Origin: Dermacentor variabilis | Lineage: Eukaryota; Arthropoda; Arachnida; Ixodida; Ixodidae | Direction of reading: 5' to 3' | Assembly (NCBI RefSeq): GCF_050947875.1 | Contig: NC_134570.1 | Location: 244,396,584 to 244,460,583, forward strand | Length of the DNA stretch: 64,000 nucleotides | In this document: piece after piece, positions 54,044-64,000 of the stretch | How the letters are laid out: each line of letters opens with the position of its first letter | Numbering within the stretch: the stretch's first letter is position 1 | Position numbers and translations under genes: made by a program | Notes under the pieces: generated by a model | The model's input: only the letters and a program-made list of their open reading frames with translations | Told to the model about the DNA's origin: nothing | Database searches by the model: none

Positions 54044-55708
54044 GAGTTGGATTACCAAGCAAATTGTGAGCAGGACAGCTGGGGCATGCTGATCGCATGT
54101 GGCTGCGGCATAGTTGCGATTCCAAGGTGAACTTTTAGTTTGTCGACTTCATCACCGGTGATGTTATTCATTTCGCTAGTTGCTACAAAAAAAAAACACT
54201 AGCATTAGAACGCTTAGGTTACCTCATTAACAAACATTGTACGACAGTATTTCTCAATGGCTAAAAAGTCTGCCTGTGAATAGCATTTCATCTTCCGAAG
54301 ATGTTTTTTTGCAGGCCACTTTGAAAGCGTTCCTTATCTATGTGTTTACTACGACTTTTGTCTGGTAATGATGCAACGGAACCAAAAGACAAGACACATC
54401 TAGTCGACATGCAAGAACTTTACTGTCATAAGCAAGGAAAATCATAAGGGTAAACACGTGTCACAGCTTCAGCAACTTCCTAGAAAGCGGCTTGGATGTA
54501 AGTGGCTTGACAGTGTCCCCTTGTCTTTATGACGCATGCCAAATTGCATTGGAGGTAATAGCGGGACTCATCCCAGAAGGCGATACGTTTGTGAAAGCGC
54601 AACCAACGCGAGAATTAGAGCTGTACAGGTGGCCTTTCGTAGCAGCGCAGTGTGAAGTGAGACGCACTTTCGCTCGTGCAATGCCTACGTAACATGAACT
54701 TGTCAAGGTTACACGTTGGAAATTAACAGATGGTGGTTGCAAACTCTGAGTTAAGCCTAGTTTAGGGATCAGCGTGTATTCACGCAACACACGGACATTG
54801 CCTTGCGAAAGCTTCGTTCCCACTTTGAAGTGTTGCCCCCGCTGTCTGCGATAGGTTGCAGCAGAGTGAAGTTAGCTTTTATAAACTGTAAACATGAGAA
54901 AGCTAGTGGCTTTTCTGTTTTGTAATGCGGCAGTGGCAAATTCCTGCGGCGTAATTTCTTATGCTTTCACGGTGTCACAAACCGAGCAAACGACCTATTC
55001 TTAAATAAATATTCTCATGCTTCTCTGCCTGACATAAAGAACTGCGCTGCGACGACGCATACATTCAATATTGCTGCGTCGACACGACTGCCTCCATCGT
55101 AGCCTTGTTATCTTGCAAAGGTAAGCGAAAGTGACTTTTTCACGCACACATGCAGTAACCACATTGTATGTAAGGCAAAATATGAGTTGTAGTAGAATGT
55201 TAGCTGTTTGATGAAAGATAAACAATTGCTTCGAACCAGTACAGGAGTTTCAGCCGAGTGCGGTGCGCGCGGACATGGAATGCCCCCACGCTAGCAGCAC
55301 CGACCCCAGCAGGAGCATCTGTCCCTGTATAAAACTGCGGGTGAAGTTTTGTGACTAGAAAAGCATTGAAGGACGACGGACGGCTTCGAATGCCGAAAAA
55401 CGCAGTTTTCACAGTTGACTTTTTCACTGTATACACGGGCAATGTAGGCCCCTACATACACTGTGGCCGAGATTTGAAGATATGACAGGTATTAAGGCAA
55501 CACAGAAACGGTTAGCCATTGCAGTACTACAGCTGCCTTTTTCAGTGGAGATGGTGTTTGGGCATATGTGTTTGCAGATGAGGAAAGCAGCACAGACGAA
55601 GTACAGGATGGCTGTGAACTCGAAGCATCAACAGGTAGGGGCACACTAATGTCGAAATTTCACTGTGAGCCACATTTCATGCTGTACTTGCCACAGTGAT
55701 TCCGGTCT
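54044..55708. other. No recognisable gene
   Basis: On the minus strand near 54,180 a T-run followed by GTAG precedes a short open stretch (TSEMNNITGDEVDKLKVHLG) that could be a small exon, but nothing else supports it. ORFs at 54,527-54,823 and 55,200-55,442 have no motifs. Confidence 0.4.
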
Positions 55709-56600
55709 TCAGTATTTTTTTCTAGCCCCCAAAAGCGCTGCGCAAACGTCTAATGTGGCATTGGTGCCTGATGACGTCCGCAAGGTTCCATGTAATGGGT
55801 CTATTGGGTCTCTGTTGAACCTGCTTGTAAGCACAAAGAAGTTCTCATCTGTGAGCAAATATCTTATGCATGCGATTGTAGAGTGGATGGTGACAAGAAC
55901 GGCCTCATGCATCGCCTTTGTCATAAATTCTTGAGGATGGTTGTACTATTCTTCAACCCATCCAAATACACCGGAAAGGTGATTTTAAGCCACTCCAGCC
56001 TAGCATCTTCAATGTCGTCTTAGTGTCGAGCGTCATTAAAATTCTGATATATGCGTTGCGTTGTGTTGGCTGTATTGTGAAGTAGAAACCAGCGGCAACT
56101 AGCTCTCATAAGCATAATCGCTCAGCCTCTATTGGAAAATGATTTGGAACATGTTTGCCCAACTTGACCCTTCAAGTGCTCTAAAGCAGCAGTCACACTG
56201 CTGGACAGGAGCTGAACAGGTCTGCCAACATTCACTTTTTCTAGGTTGTTAGGGAAGACATGCGTCTGACTCAAATACCAGACAGGTTTTACAGTTAAAC
56301 CTTTCTGCAGCTCGTACAGGTCCTTCATGTAGGAAGCAGAAATGTCAAATTTCGGCCCAATATTGTGTGACAACAGCTGCGACAGGACATTCTTTAGCAC
56401 ATGACACAGGTCTAAACTCATGAAGAGAAGCCTACCTGGGTTGCACGGACGTTAGGTCTTGTAGGTGACCAATCCGTTCCTAGGGAGCCAACAAGGAGTT
56501 TTCCGCCATCGGCTGTCACGGCAAGCACAACCGTGCAGCGTTGCTTTTCACAGTATATATAGGAACGGACGAGACGCCTTTCTCGCTCACTGTTGCGTTA
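55709..56600 (-). pseudogene. P-element/THAP9-like transposase remnant, second copy
   Basis: Minus-strand blocks in order: LDLCHVLKNVLSQLLSHNIG and VWYLSQTHVFPNNLEKVNVG, then QLLSSSVTAALEHLKGQVGQ (56,122-56,421), a broken stretch with WLKITFPVYLDGLKNST, and FVLTSRFNRDPIDPLHGTLR with TSSGTNATLD (55,709-55,924). They correspond block for block with the copy at 22.5-23.4 kb (QTHVFPNNLEKV versus TRKHVFPSNIEKM; RDPIDPLHGTLRTSSGTN versus LDPIESFFGWLRQSAGSN). This copy keeps an upstream segment that the other lacks. Stops and shifts occur between blocks. No THAP domain or TIR found. Confidence 0.65.
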
Positions 56601-56698
56601 GGTTAGGTTATTCTCATGGCGGGAGAGAAGAGATATAGGGAGGCAAACGCTCGAGCAGTTCCGACAACCCGTGAACAGGTTCGCGTGATTGGGTACAG

Positions 56699-56749
56699 TC
56701 CCTAGAATATATTCCCTACAACGGTACGGTGAATATAATATTCTAGGGA
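56699..56749. repeat. Palindromic hairpin TCCCTAGAATAT...ATATTCTAGGGA
   Basis: Arms of about 18 nt with a short loop. AT-rich centre, no coding content. It may be a small foldback element or a terminator-like structure in the 5' region of the following LINE. Confidence 0.5.
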
Positions 56750-57166
56750 CCGTAGTTCGGGGGCTTCCGGAGAAAAGAACGAAGTCCTTGGAAGAAGGGA
56801 CTTCGCACTCGCAGCCCGTCTTGTGTATGATTGCGCTCGCCTGCGCGACGAGGGCCGCGGCCGCCCAGTCTCCGTGCGCGCGCGCCGTTGAGCTGAGTTC
56901 CAATCAGTCAGCCGAAGTGAACGGATTGTGTCGTCGGCGCGCTCCGCAACCACCGAGACGACGCGACCTTCACCGACCGCCCTTGCCCGGGCAGCTATCG
57001 CCGGGAGTCATATGGGAAGCGGCCTTCTCGCCGTTTCCCACCGACCGCCTTTTTGAATCGGACTCTGCCTGCGCGGGATCTGCGTTCTGCGCCGCAACGC
57101 CTGCTGTCGACGCCGCCCGGTTTCGCCGCCTACGCCGACACCGTCCACAACCCCCAAGCCACCGAC

Positions 57167-58650
57167 ATGGAATATCAAGTCGCAGACGTTTCCATCAACC
57201 CTGCCGAGCTTGAAGCTTATTCACGCTGGATCCGTGCCGTGAAAGCACACCGTGCAGCCGCGGCCCACCAGCCAATCGTCTCGCCACCGTCTGCCTCGCC
57301 ACCATCCAAGACCCCCGGCAGTACCACTCTCCGTCGTCGCGCTCCCCTTCCTCGCCCCCCAGCGGAGGACTTCAAGATCATCTTCAGACCGGGAGGAGGG
57401 CTTGACCTCCGCACTACCACTAACGGAGCCCTGCTACAAATTCTTTGCACTCATGGCACCATCGATTACGCCACCGCCCGCACCGCCGACCGTGTACGGA
57501 TAAATCCGTACAACTCCTTTACTGTCAGCACCCCGTCTGAGCCGCGCACTCGCCTCTACCTCGGGGTCTCGGAACTCCGCCTGGGTGCCATCCTGCGTGC
57601 CTACATGGCCGCACCCGACGACGCCCTCCGTGGCATCATATACAAAGCAGTGGACTCCCAAACCCAGGACGAGATCGTCCAAGATCTCCAATCAATGAAT
57701 GTGAACACACCCTACGCCATCGCTGACGCACGCCAGATGGGGAGCTCCAAATCCATCCTCATAAACTTCGGCGCTTCTACCCTCCACTCCACCATCGTCA
57801 ACTGCGGGGTCTACCGCTGCCATCCGTTCTGCCCGAGAGTCGAGGCCTGCACGAACTGCTGGCCTCCTGGTCACCGTGCGGATGTCTGCACCAAGCCGAA
57901 GTCCGCCCTCAAGTCAGTCGAGCCCCCGACCTGCGTCCCCTGCAGCATACTGTGCAAGGGAGCCCACGTCAGAGCCCACGTCACGTGACGCGAGTTCGAC
58001 CGGAACGGCCGGTCATCGCGCCCGGCCACCTCCAAGCACCAGCTCCACCCACCGGGCCCATCCTCAAGACCTCCCGGCCTTCCCGCCCCCGCCGCCACTC
58101 TGTCTCCCGTAGTGCCCAGTCTGCCAACCGCCGCCGGTCCGTGTCCTTCCCGCCTCTGCCTAGGTCCGAGGCGTCCACCGCCCCCGCCACCACATCACCG
58201 GTAAGCTGGAAACCGCAGCCTCACACGTCGGACCCCAAACCGCGGCCCTAGAGGCCACTATCGCTGCCCAGCAGCTCCAAATTCCGGAGCTGTCGCGCCA
58301 GCTGCAGGCCGCGCTAGTGCGTCTGTCCTGCGCCGCTCCTCCTCCTTTCCCAGCTCCCGCACTTCCACAGCCGCCGGTGCTAGCTGTGGAGCCGATGAAT
58401 ACGGCATCCTCGGCTGCATCATCGCGCGCCTCCACTCTCAACCGCGGCCTCCCGCTCAAATGCCGATCGCCTTCCTCCGACCCCGTCGCGCCCGAGTGTG
58501 GCGTCATTCGCCAAACAACCTCCTTCTTGGAGGCGTTTGAGCAGCGCGTCATGGCCCGCTTTGTGCGACTTGAGGAGTGCGTCGCCAGTATCGACACTCG
58601 TGTGGCCGCCATCAAATCCCACCTTACCGCGCTAGAGTCGCGGCCTTAGA
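57167..58650 (+). pseudogene. I-type LINE ORF1 (Gag-like)
   Basis: From the ATG at 57,167 a 274-codon frame encodes a Pro/Ala-rich N-terminus, a folded domain including GALLQILCTHGTIDYATART and LGVSELRLGAILRAYMA, and the Cys/His motif CHPFCPRVEACTNCWPPGHR ADVC, then stops at 57,986-57,988 beside a 12-bp tandem duplication (GCCCACGTCA). Beyond it, other frames give a Pro-rich region and a probable coiled coil (58,500-58,650; FLEAFEQRVMARFVRLEECV), so ORF1 was originally longer. GC content is clearly higher than in neighbouring elements. Confidence 0.7.
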
Positions 58651-58754
58651 GACCCGCCAAAGCGCGACTGAGGCCACCGTCGCACACCTGTCGCTCCCTG
58701 CCCCACTCACCCCGTCACCTACCCCAACTCTGTCGGGGGACTCCGCCATCCATC

Positions 58755-61700
58755 ATGGCCAGACACCCCACGCGCCTTAAGCTCTGGCAGTGGAACTGTC
58801 GGGGGTTCCGCAGCAAGCGGAACACCCTGCAGCTCCACCTCCAGAACATCCCTACCGACACTCTCCCCTCCGTCCTAGCACTCCAGGAACCCCTACCTCC
58901 CGTGAAACTGCGCGACTACACCTCCTTCCATCCTCAGTCTGAGGTCCACCCAAACGTTGCCACACTGGTGCAGCGCAACCTTGCTGCCGTGATGCACCAG
59001 TTGCACGTTTCGGACTGTGCCCATCTCCTCCTTGAAATCCTTCCTCACCGTCGCACTGAGACAAGCCTCTGTTTTCAATGGGTACAGTCCTCCCAAAGCC
59101 CCTTCAGCTCCTCTCCTCCTCGTCCTCCGCAGAGCGCTCTCCTGCGCTGGCCGCAACGCCCTGGTCCTTCTGGGCGACTTCAGTGCCCTCATACCAGCTG
59201 GGGCTACCCCCAGAACACTCGCAAAGGCCACTCGCTATGGACTTTCATCCACAACGAGTGCCTTTCGGTCCTTAATGACTTCGCTTGCCCCATCAGGATC
59301 GGATCCAGTGTTCAACGAGACACCAATCCGGACCTTACCCTCGCCAAAAATGTCGCTTATCCGACCTGGACTAATGCAGGTGTCTTCCTCGGTAGCGATC
59401 ACCACATCCTCTGCACAACTTTCCCACTCCTCTCACTTGCTCGCGCCTCTACTCGTCTGACCCAGATAGCTGACTGGGACCGCTTCCGCTCGTCTCTCTA
59501 CTTCCTCCTCTGCTCCTATCACCGATCTCTCTTCCTGGACAGACACTTTTGGCGGACGTCCGCACTGCCACATCCACACTCCCTGCAGCACCACACTCCA
59601 CTACGGCAGACTGCCGTCTGCTGCACCTTTGGGAGACCTATCACGCTGTCCACCGCCAGTGGCAGGCTCAGAAATACAATCGCTGCCTGCGCCTCCGTTT
59701 GGCCTGACTCGCGGTGGACATGGAGCACTGCGCCTCTCTCCTTAGACAACAGTGGGGCCAGACCTGCGACCGTATGGAAGGCAACCTGGGCCTCCGCGAC
59801 ACGTGGTCGCTTCTCAGGGTGCTGCTTGACCCTACACACATCAAAGCTTCCCAGCGCAAGGATATCTCCGATCTCCTTCATTCCTCCCCACTCACCGATA
59901 CTAACTTCCTGGCGGCCCTCCGGGACCACTACGTCTGCACTGACCTCCCTACTCTGCTTCCCATCTACTTCGGCTCCCCAAACCACGATCTTGAGGCGGA
60001 TGTCTGCATGGGCGAGGTTCGTGCGGCGCTACTCACACTCCGCACTGCCTCAGCCCCGGGGGCGGACCGCATCACTAACAAGGCACACCGCTACCTAGAT
60101 ACCCCCTCTTTCGAAGCCCTTACTGACCTCCTCAATACACGTTGGCAGGCTGGCACTCTTCCATCCTCCTGAACCCATGCACATTCATTCTGCATCTGAA
60201 CCCATGCATGAACCCATGCATCTCATTCATTCCCAAAGCCGGCAAACCTATTGCCCTCGAACACCTCCGCCCCAACTATCTCACCTGTTCGAGCATATCA
60301 TCCTGGCCCGCCTCCAGACCTATCTGGATAATCATGACATATCCGGACTCCATGCTCGGTTTTCGCCCCTAGTTGTCCACCCAGGATGTCATGCTCCAAC
60401 TTTCCGAGGATGTCCTACACCCCTCCCACCACAAACGCACTCCAGCTATCCATGCGCTGTACCTTACCAAAGCATTCTACAATGTACACCACACCGCCAT
60501 CCTGGACGCTCTCTCCTCCCTCCATGTTGGACCCCGTGTCCATGCTTACGTCACCGTGTTCCTCGCCCACCGCACAGCCGAAATATCATACGGGCCACTT
60601 CTCCTTCATTCTCCCTTGGCAACAAGGGTACCCCCCAAGGCTCGTGTCTTGTCCTCTTGTCTGTTCAACATCACCATCTTCCCGCTGGCACGTGCTCTAC
60701 GCGCTATCCCCGCTCTGTCTCATACTTTCTATGCCGATGACATCACCCTCTGGGTGACCACCGGCAATCTTGGCGACATGGAGACCACTCTACAGGCAGG
60801 TGTGGACGCGGTGGCGACTCTCGCCCGGGCTATCGGGTTGAGCTGTTCCCCAACCAAATAGGAGCTTTTGCTCCTTCGGCTTGGGCGGATGGCCCCTTTG
60901 TCGCCTTCTCCACTCACCGTCTCCCTTGACGGCACACCCCTTCCTCTCGTCTCTACCCTCCGCATCCTCGGACTCTTTCTTCAGTCCAATGGCAAGCACA
61001 CCACCCTCATCACTCGACTCACAGACACTGCACACCTCACTGTCTGCCTAATACGCCGCATTGCAAACCGTCACCGCGGCATGCACGAACACGACCTCCA
61101 CCGCCTGGTCCAGGCTTTTGTTCTCAGCCGCTTCATTTATTCTCTTCCGTATCTCTACCTTTCTCGTAACGAGGAAGACAAAGTCAACAGCCTCATTCGC
61201 CAAGCATATAAGTCGGCCCTGTCCCTTCCCACGTCTACGTCGACGGCTCGGTTACTGTCGATGGGCGTCCACAACTCCCTTACGGAGCTGACGGAGGCCC
61301 ATCGCACGTCCCAGCTCCGTCTCTCCCGCACCCGCCCGGGTCGCGCATTTCTCCACACTTAACATCTCCCCTCTTATTCCTCTTCCCACATCGCTGCTCA
61401 TCCCTTCCCATGTCTCCACCCTCCTAACCTTTAATCCCCTCCCTAAAAGTATGTATCCAGAAAACCACCCCTCCAGTAGAGCAGCGCGAGCCTCCGCGCT
61501 CCGGTGTCAGTACGAACGGCAGGCCGCCGTGGCTTACGTAGATGCTGCCCCGTACTGCCGCTACCCAGCACATGCCCTTGCCGTCACTGACAATTCTCTC
61601 CGGCGCACTCTTACTTCCCATGTCTCCACCCTCCTAACCGTTAATCTCCTCCCTAAAAATATGCATCCAGAACACCACCGCTGCCGTAGAGCAGCGCGAG

Positions 61701-62723
61701 CCTCCGCGCTTTGGCGTCAGTACGAACGGCTCGCCGTGGCTTACGTAGATGCTGCCCCGTACTGCCGCTACCCAGCACATGCCCTTGCCGTCACTGACAA
61801 TGCTCTCCGGCGCACTTTTACTTCCCATGTCTCCACCCTCCTAACCATTAATGCCCTCCCTAAATATATGCATCCAGAACACCACGGCTGCCGTAGAGCA
61901 GCAACGAGCCTCCGCGCTTTGGCGTCAGTACGAACGGCTCGCCGTGGCTTACGTAGATGCTGCCCCGTACCGCCGCTATCCAGAACATGCCCTTGCCGTC
62001 ACTGCCAATTCTCTCCGACCCACTCTTACTGCCTCAGTCTACACTTCTACCTCTGTCGAGGCCGAGGAGGCAGCTATATTGCCCTTGCCATCACGCTAAC
62101 TTCCGCGAAGTACATCTTCAGCGACTCCAAACCTGCGGTCTTAAACTACGCGGTTGGACGGGTGGCACACCCGGCCATCGCAATCTTGCGTTCCGATACC
62201 GCTCCCTCTCGCCCCATTTAAATCATCTGGGTACCCGCTCACGCGGCCCATCCTGGTAACGAGGCGGCCAATTCCATCACTCGAGATTCGAGTGATCGAG
62301 CAAGCCCGCCCCCGCCGGGAATAGATATGCGCGACGCGCTGCTCACGTACCGCGATATCACTTTGCACTATCGCCTCTCTCGTCTCACCTCCCCCCCCCG
62401 CACCAATCCCTTTCCCAGCACCACCAACACTTATGGCGTCACCTTCAGGCCCACACCTATCTTACTCCCGCACGTCTTGCCCTCCTCCACCCCGGGACGC
62501 ACTCGCCGGCCTGCCGCTTATGTGACGCTCCCGCGCCGATTACGCTCACGTCCCATTCTGCTCGGCACATTTGTCCCCTGTCTGTTGGCGCCGAACCAGT
62601 CCGCAGCAGTGGGAGGCTGCATTGTCCAGCACCGAGCCGGATCTCCAACTTCGGCTGGTGAACTGGCATGGCCTGGACGCCACAACCGGCAGCCTGAAGG
62701 CCGCCAACAACGCTGCTTTTTAA
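58755..62723 (+). mobile_element. I-type LINE ORF2: endonuclease, RT, RNase H (broken)
   Basis: The ATG at 58,755 begins with LKLWQWNCRGFRSKRNTLQL, the usual start of an AP-like endonuclease. Further motifs are NALVLLGDFSALIP, RIGSSVQRDTNPDLTLAKNV and LGSDHHILCTTF. RT motifs: ASAPGADRITNKAH, FIPKAGKPIALEHLRPN, HALYLTKAFYNVHHTAILDA, HTFYADDITLWVTTGN and LRILGLFLQSNGK. RNase H follows in triplicated form, then KYIFSDSKPAVLNYAVG, IIWVPAHAAHPGNEAAN and HYRLSRLTSPPRTN. The ORF ends WEAALSSTEPDLQLRLVNWH... with a TAA at 62,721-62,723. Frameshifts occur near 59,070, 59,230, 59,600, 60,170, and stops at 60,370, 60,859 and elsewhere. Near 60,172-60,222 a GAACCCATGCA unit is expanded to three copies. 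Confidence 0.82.
61417..62035 (+). repeat. Three tandem copies of an about 208-bp RNase H segment
   Basis: Anchors ATG(T/C)ATCCAGAA occur at 61,451, 61,661 and 61,868 (periods 210 and 207). Each unit encodes a variant of RRAARASALWRQYERLAVAY followed by VDAAPYCRYPAHALAVTDN, which contains the first catalytic Asp region of RNase H. The first two units and the start of the third are in one frame (61,451-62,221); the third then shifts. Units differ at scattered bases, so the duplications are not brand new. Confidence 0.85.
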
Positions 62724-62828
62724 TTTGTTTTAGAGCGCAGCTCTTTGGCGTCCGTTACTGGGTTTCGCGTCGTCGTCGGCGTTGTCGTCGGCCTCGTAAC
62801 CAGCTCCGCCCCCCTTTCATCCCCCCAG

Positions 62829-63190
62829 CGCTAGCAGCGACCGACTGATACCGCTGGATGCCGCTGACGCCGCTAGAGAGTCAAGATAACGTGACTGCAT
62901 AGAACACCGTCGCCGCCATGCAGAAAGAGGAGGAAAGAGTGCCCCCCCCCTGTTCTTGTGTGGCGGACAGGGTGCTCTTCAGTTGCCGACGCGCCGGTTA
63001 TTTCACGTAGGCCCCGGCACGTCGACGAATACGTGACCACCTTCCCACGGCTAGACCTGGTTCTTAGCGCTGCGGAAGCGAGGGTATCATATTGTTTGTG
63101 TCGGCATCGGCGGCGTTGTCCCTGAAACCAACTCCGCAGCTGGGGTTTACTCACTATCGGCGTCAGCGGCATCAGTCAGTCGCTGCTATC
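62829..63190. repeat. Inverted repeat, about 45-bp arms
   Basis: 62,829-62,882 and 63,149-63,190 are imperfect reverse complements around GGCGTCAGCGGCATC and AGTCGGTCGCTGCTA, 266 bp apart. It suggests a small foldback element downstream of the LINE. Confidence 0.6.
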
Positions 63191-63362
63191 TCTTCCCTCC
63201 TCCCTTTATCGTGTTGTCCGCTTGCTGCGCGCGCTTCTGCCCCCATCGTTTGCCGCTGGGTGTACACGCCGCCCCCTCCCCCCTCTTCCTGCGAGTCTCC
63301 GGTTGTCAAAGCGCCGGCTCGAACTTAATTCCTTTCTTCGCTCCTCCTGCAATGCAACCCCT

Positions 63363-63537
63363 GTGCGGTGGCAATCAGAGAGCCAGATCGGTGGCGGCGG
63401 ATCTGTATATGTGCACCGCCCGAGCCGAAATTGCCGCTGCCGTTCGCCCTGTGCGGTGGCAATCAGAGAGCCAGATCGGTGGCGGCGGATCTGTATATGT
63501 GCACCGCCCGAGCCGAAATTGCCGCTGCCGTTCGCCA
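63363..63537 (+). repeat. Two identical tandem 88-bp units
   Basis: GTGCGGTGGCAATCAGAGAG starts at 63,363 and again at 63,451. The copies agree over 87 bases by eye. They lie 33 bp upstream of the short ORF at 63,570. Confidence 0.9.
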
Positions 63538-63569
63538 CTGCGAAATTATCTGCCAGTTCTTTCTGAGCC

Positions 63570-63743
63570 ATGAGCGAGACGACCGATGGAAGTCCTCCGT
63601 CTGCTGCTGCTGCTGCTGCTGCTAAACGAGCTGCCAGAGCAGAGGCCCAGCGCCGTCGCCGTCAGAATCCAGAGGTGCGTGCCGCCGAAGCAGAAGCTTA
63701 CCGTCGCCGCCGTCGAGATGATCCAGGAGTACGGGAAATATAA
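63570..63743 (+). CDS. Short Ala-run, Arg-rich ORF (57 codons), unknown function
   Basis: ATG at 63,570 to TAA at 63,741-63,743. The product starts MSETTDGSPPSAAAAAAAKR, with a seven-Ala run from (GCT)n, followed by a highly basic RAEAQRRRRQNPEV...YRRRRRD segment in which a Q/YRRRR...(N/D)PxVR unit occurs twice. It could be a repetitive basic nucleic-acid-binding tail. A polyadenylation signal AATAAA lies at 63,894-63,899, making a small transcription unit plausible. I do not recognise the family; a transposon-derived repeat peptide is as likely as a host gene. Confidence 0.35.
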   Translation: MSETTDGSPPSAAAAAAAKRAARAEAQRRRRQNPEVRAAEAEAYRRRRRDDPGVREI

Positions 63744-63893
63744 AAAAAAAATTCTGTGATAGCGCATACATGTGTTGCTCGATTTCTTTGCCTCAATCTA
63801 TCGAAAAGGTGAAACAGCTTATTTGCTGCGCTCAAATTTCGCATTAGGAAGTAACGTAATCGTCGGTAATTTTTTACTTTTGGTCTTCTCATC

Positions 63894-63899
63894 AATAAA
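63894..63899 (+). terminator. Candidate polyadenylation signal AATAAA
   Basis: Located 150 bp after the stop of the short ORF and followed by TTTTTCACCACCACC. Consistent with a transcript end; unproven. Confidence 0.35.
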
Positions 63900-64000
63900 A
63901 GTTTTTCACCACCACCACCGGCGAGTTGGCTCGGGCGGGACGGGGAGCTCAAAATATGCGAGTAATTTCTTTTTTTTTTTTAAGCTGGCTAAATGTTAGT

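Noticed and set aside
54120..54200. Small minus-strand exon after a T-run and GTAG
   Set aside because: Acceptor-like but no partner exon, homology or polyadenylation signal to support it.
56600..56616. TTAGGTTAGGTTA, resembling the arthropod telomeric repeat
   Set aside because: Only about two and a half units in unrelated context; expected by chance.

Overview
The window looks like a heavily transposon-laden intergenic stretch of a tick genome (Ixodida, probably a metastriate tick). That inference rests on repeat content: RTE retrotransposons ending in (TGA)n tails, a tRNA-Ala-like head in front of an RTE, Penelope-like GIY-YIG fragments, I-type LINEs with RNase H, P-element-like and Tigger relics, and Ty3 elements with 150-bp LTRs. 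There is no bacterial gene organisation, and no rRNA or functional tRNA gene was recognised. The only good host-gene candidate is one exon of a C2H2 zinc-finger protein at 19,451-19,947 (+).

Layout. 1-7.7 kb: mostly anonymous DNA with a Penelope relic, two 5'-truncated RTE copies, a foldback MITE and a LINE 3' end. 8.0-13.2 kb: a four-level nest (TIR element > Tigger-like element > RTE > about 260-bp insert), abutting a truncated Ty3 gag with its primer-binding site. 14.1-17.5 kb: a TTAA-flanked inverted-repeat element (piggyBac-like) holding a broken Ty3 gag-pro-RT segment. 17.5-23.7 kb: Penelope GIY-YIG fragments, Tigger remnants, the zinc-finger exon and a P-element-like transposase remnant. 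23.97-29.28 kb: a complete Ty3 element (minus strand) whose LTRs differ only by a 2-nt indel but whose ORFs carry a stop and two frameshifts. 29.4-36.07 kb: a CR1/L2-like LINE (plus) split by a 3.8-kb LTR element that lacks pol and is flanked by a perfect AATAC duplication. 36.08-50.1 kb: an RNase H LINE split by a second Ty3 element, which itself carries an I-like LINE in one LTR and a 1.4-kb solo LTR in gag. 50.7-53.9 kb: the most complete RTE copy, with a pol III-type head. 55.7-56.6 kb: a second P-element-like remnant. 57.2-62.7 kb: an I-type LINE with a triplicated RNase H segment. The end holds inverted and tandem repeats and a short Ala/Arg-rich ORF with a polyadenylation signal.

Almost every coding stretch is part of a retrotransposon or DNA transposon, and nearly all are broken. 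The order of nesting gives a relative insertion history. I found no convincing new multi-gene system. The most unusual objects are the pol-less LTR element, the tRNA-headed RTE, the RNase H triplication and the duplicated 88-bp unit beside a small ORF. Many frameshifts fall in homopolymers and could be assembly errors. Edges are approximate unless a target-site duplication or inverted terminus is stated.
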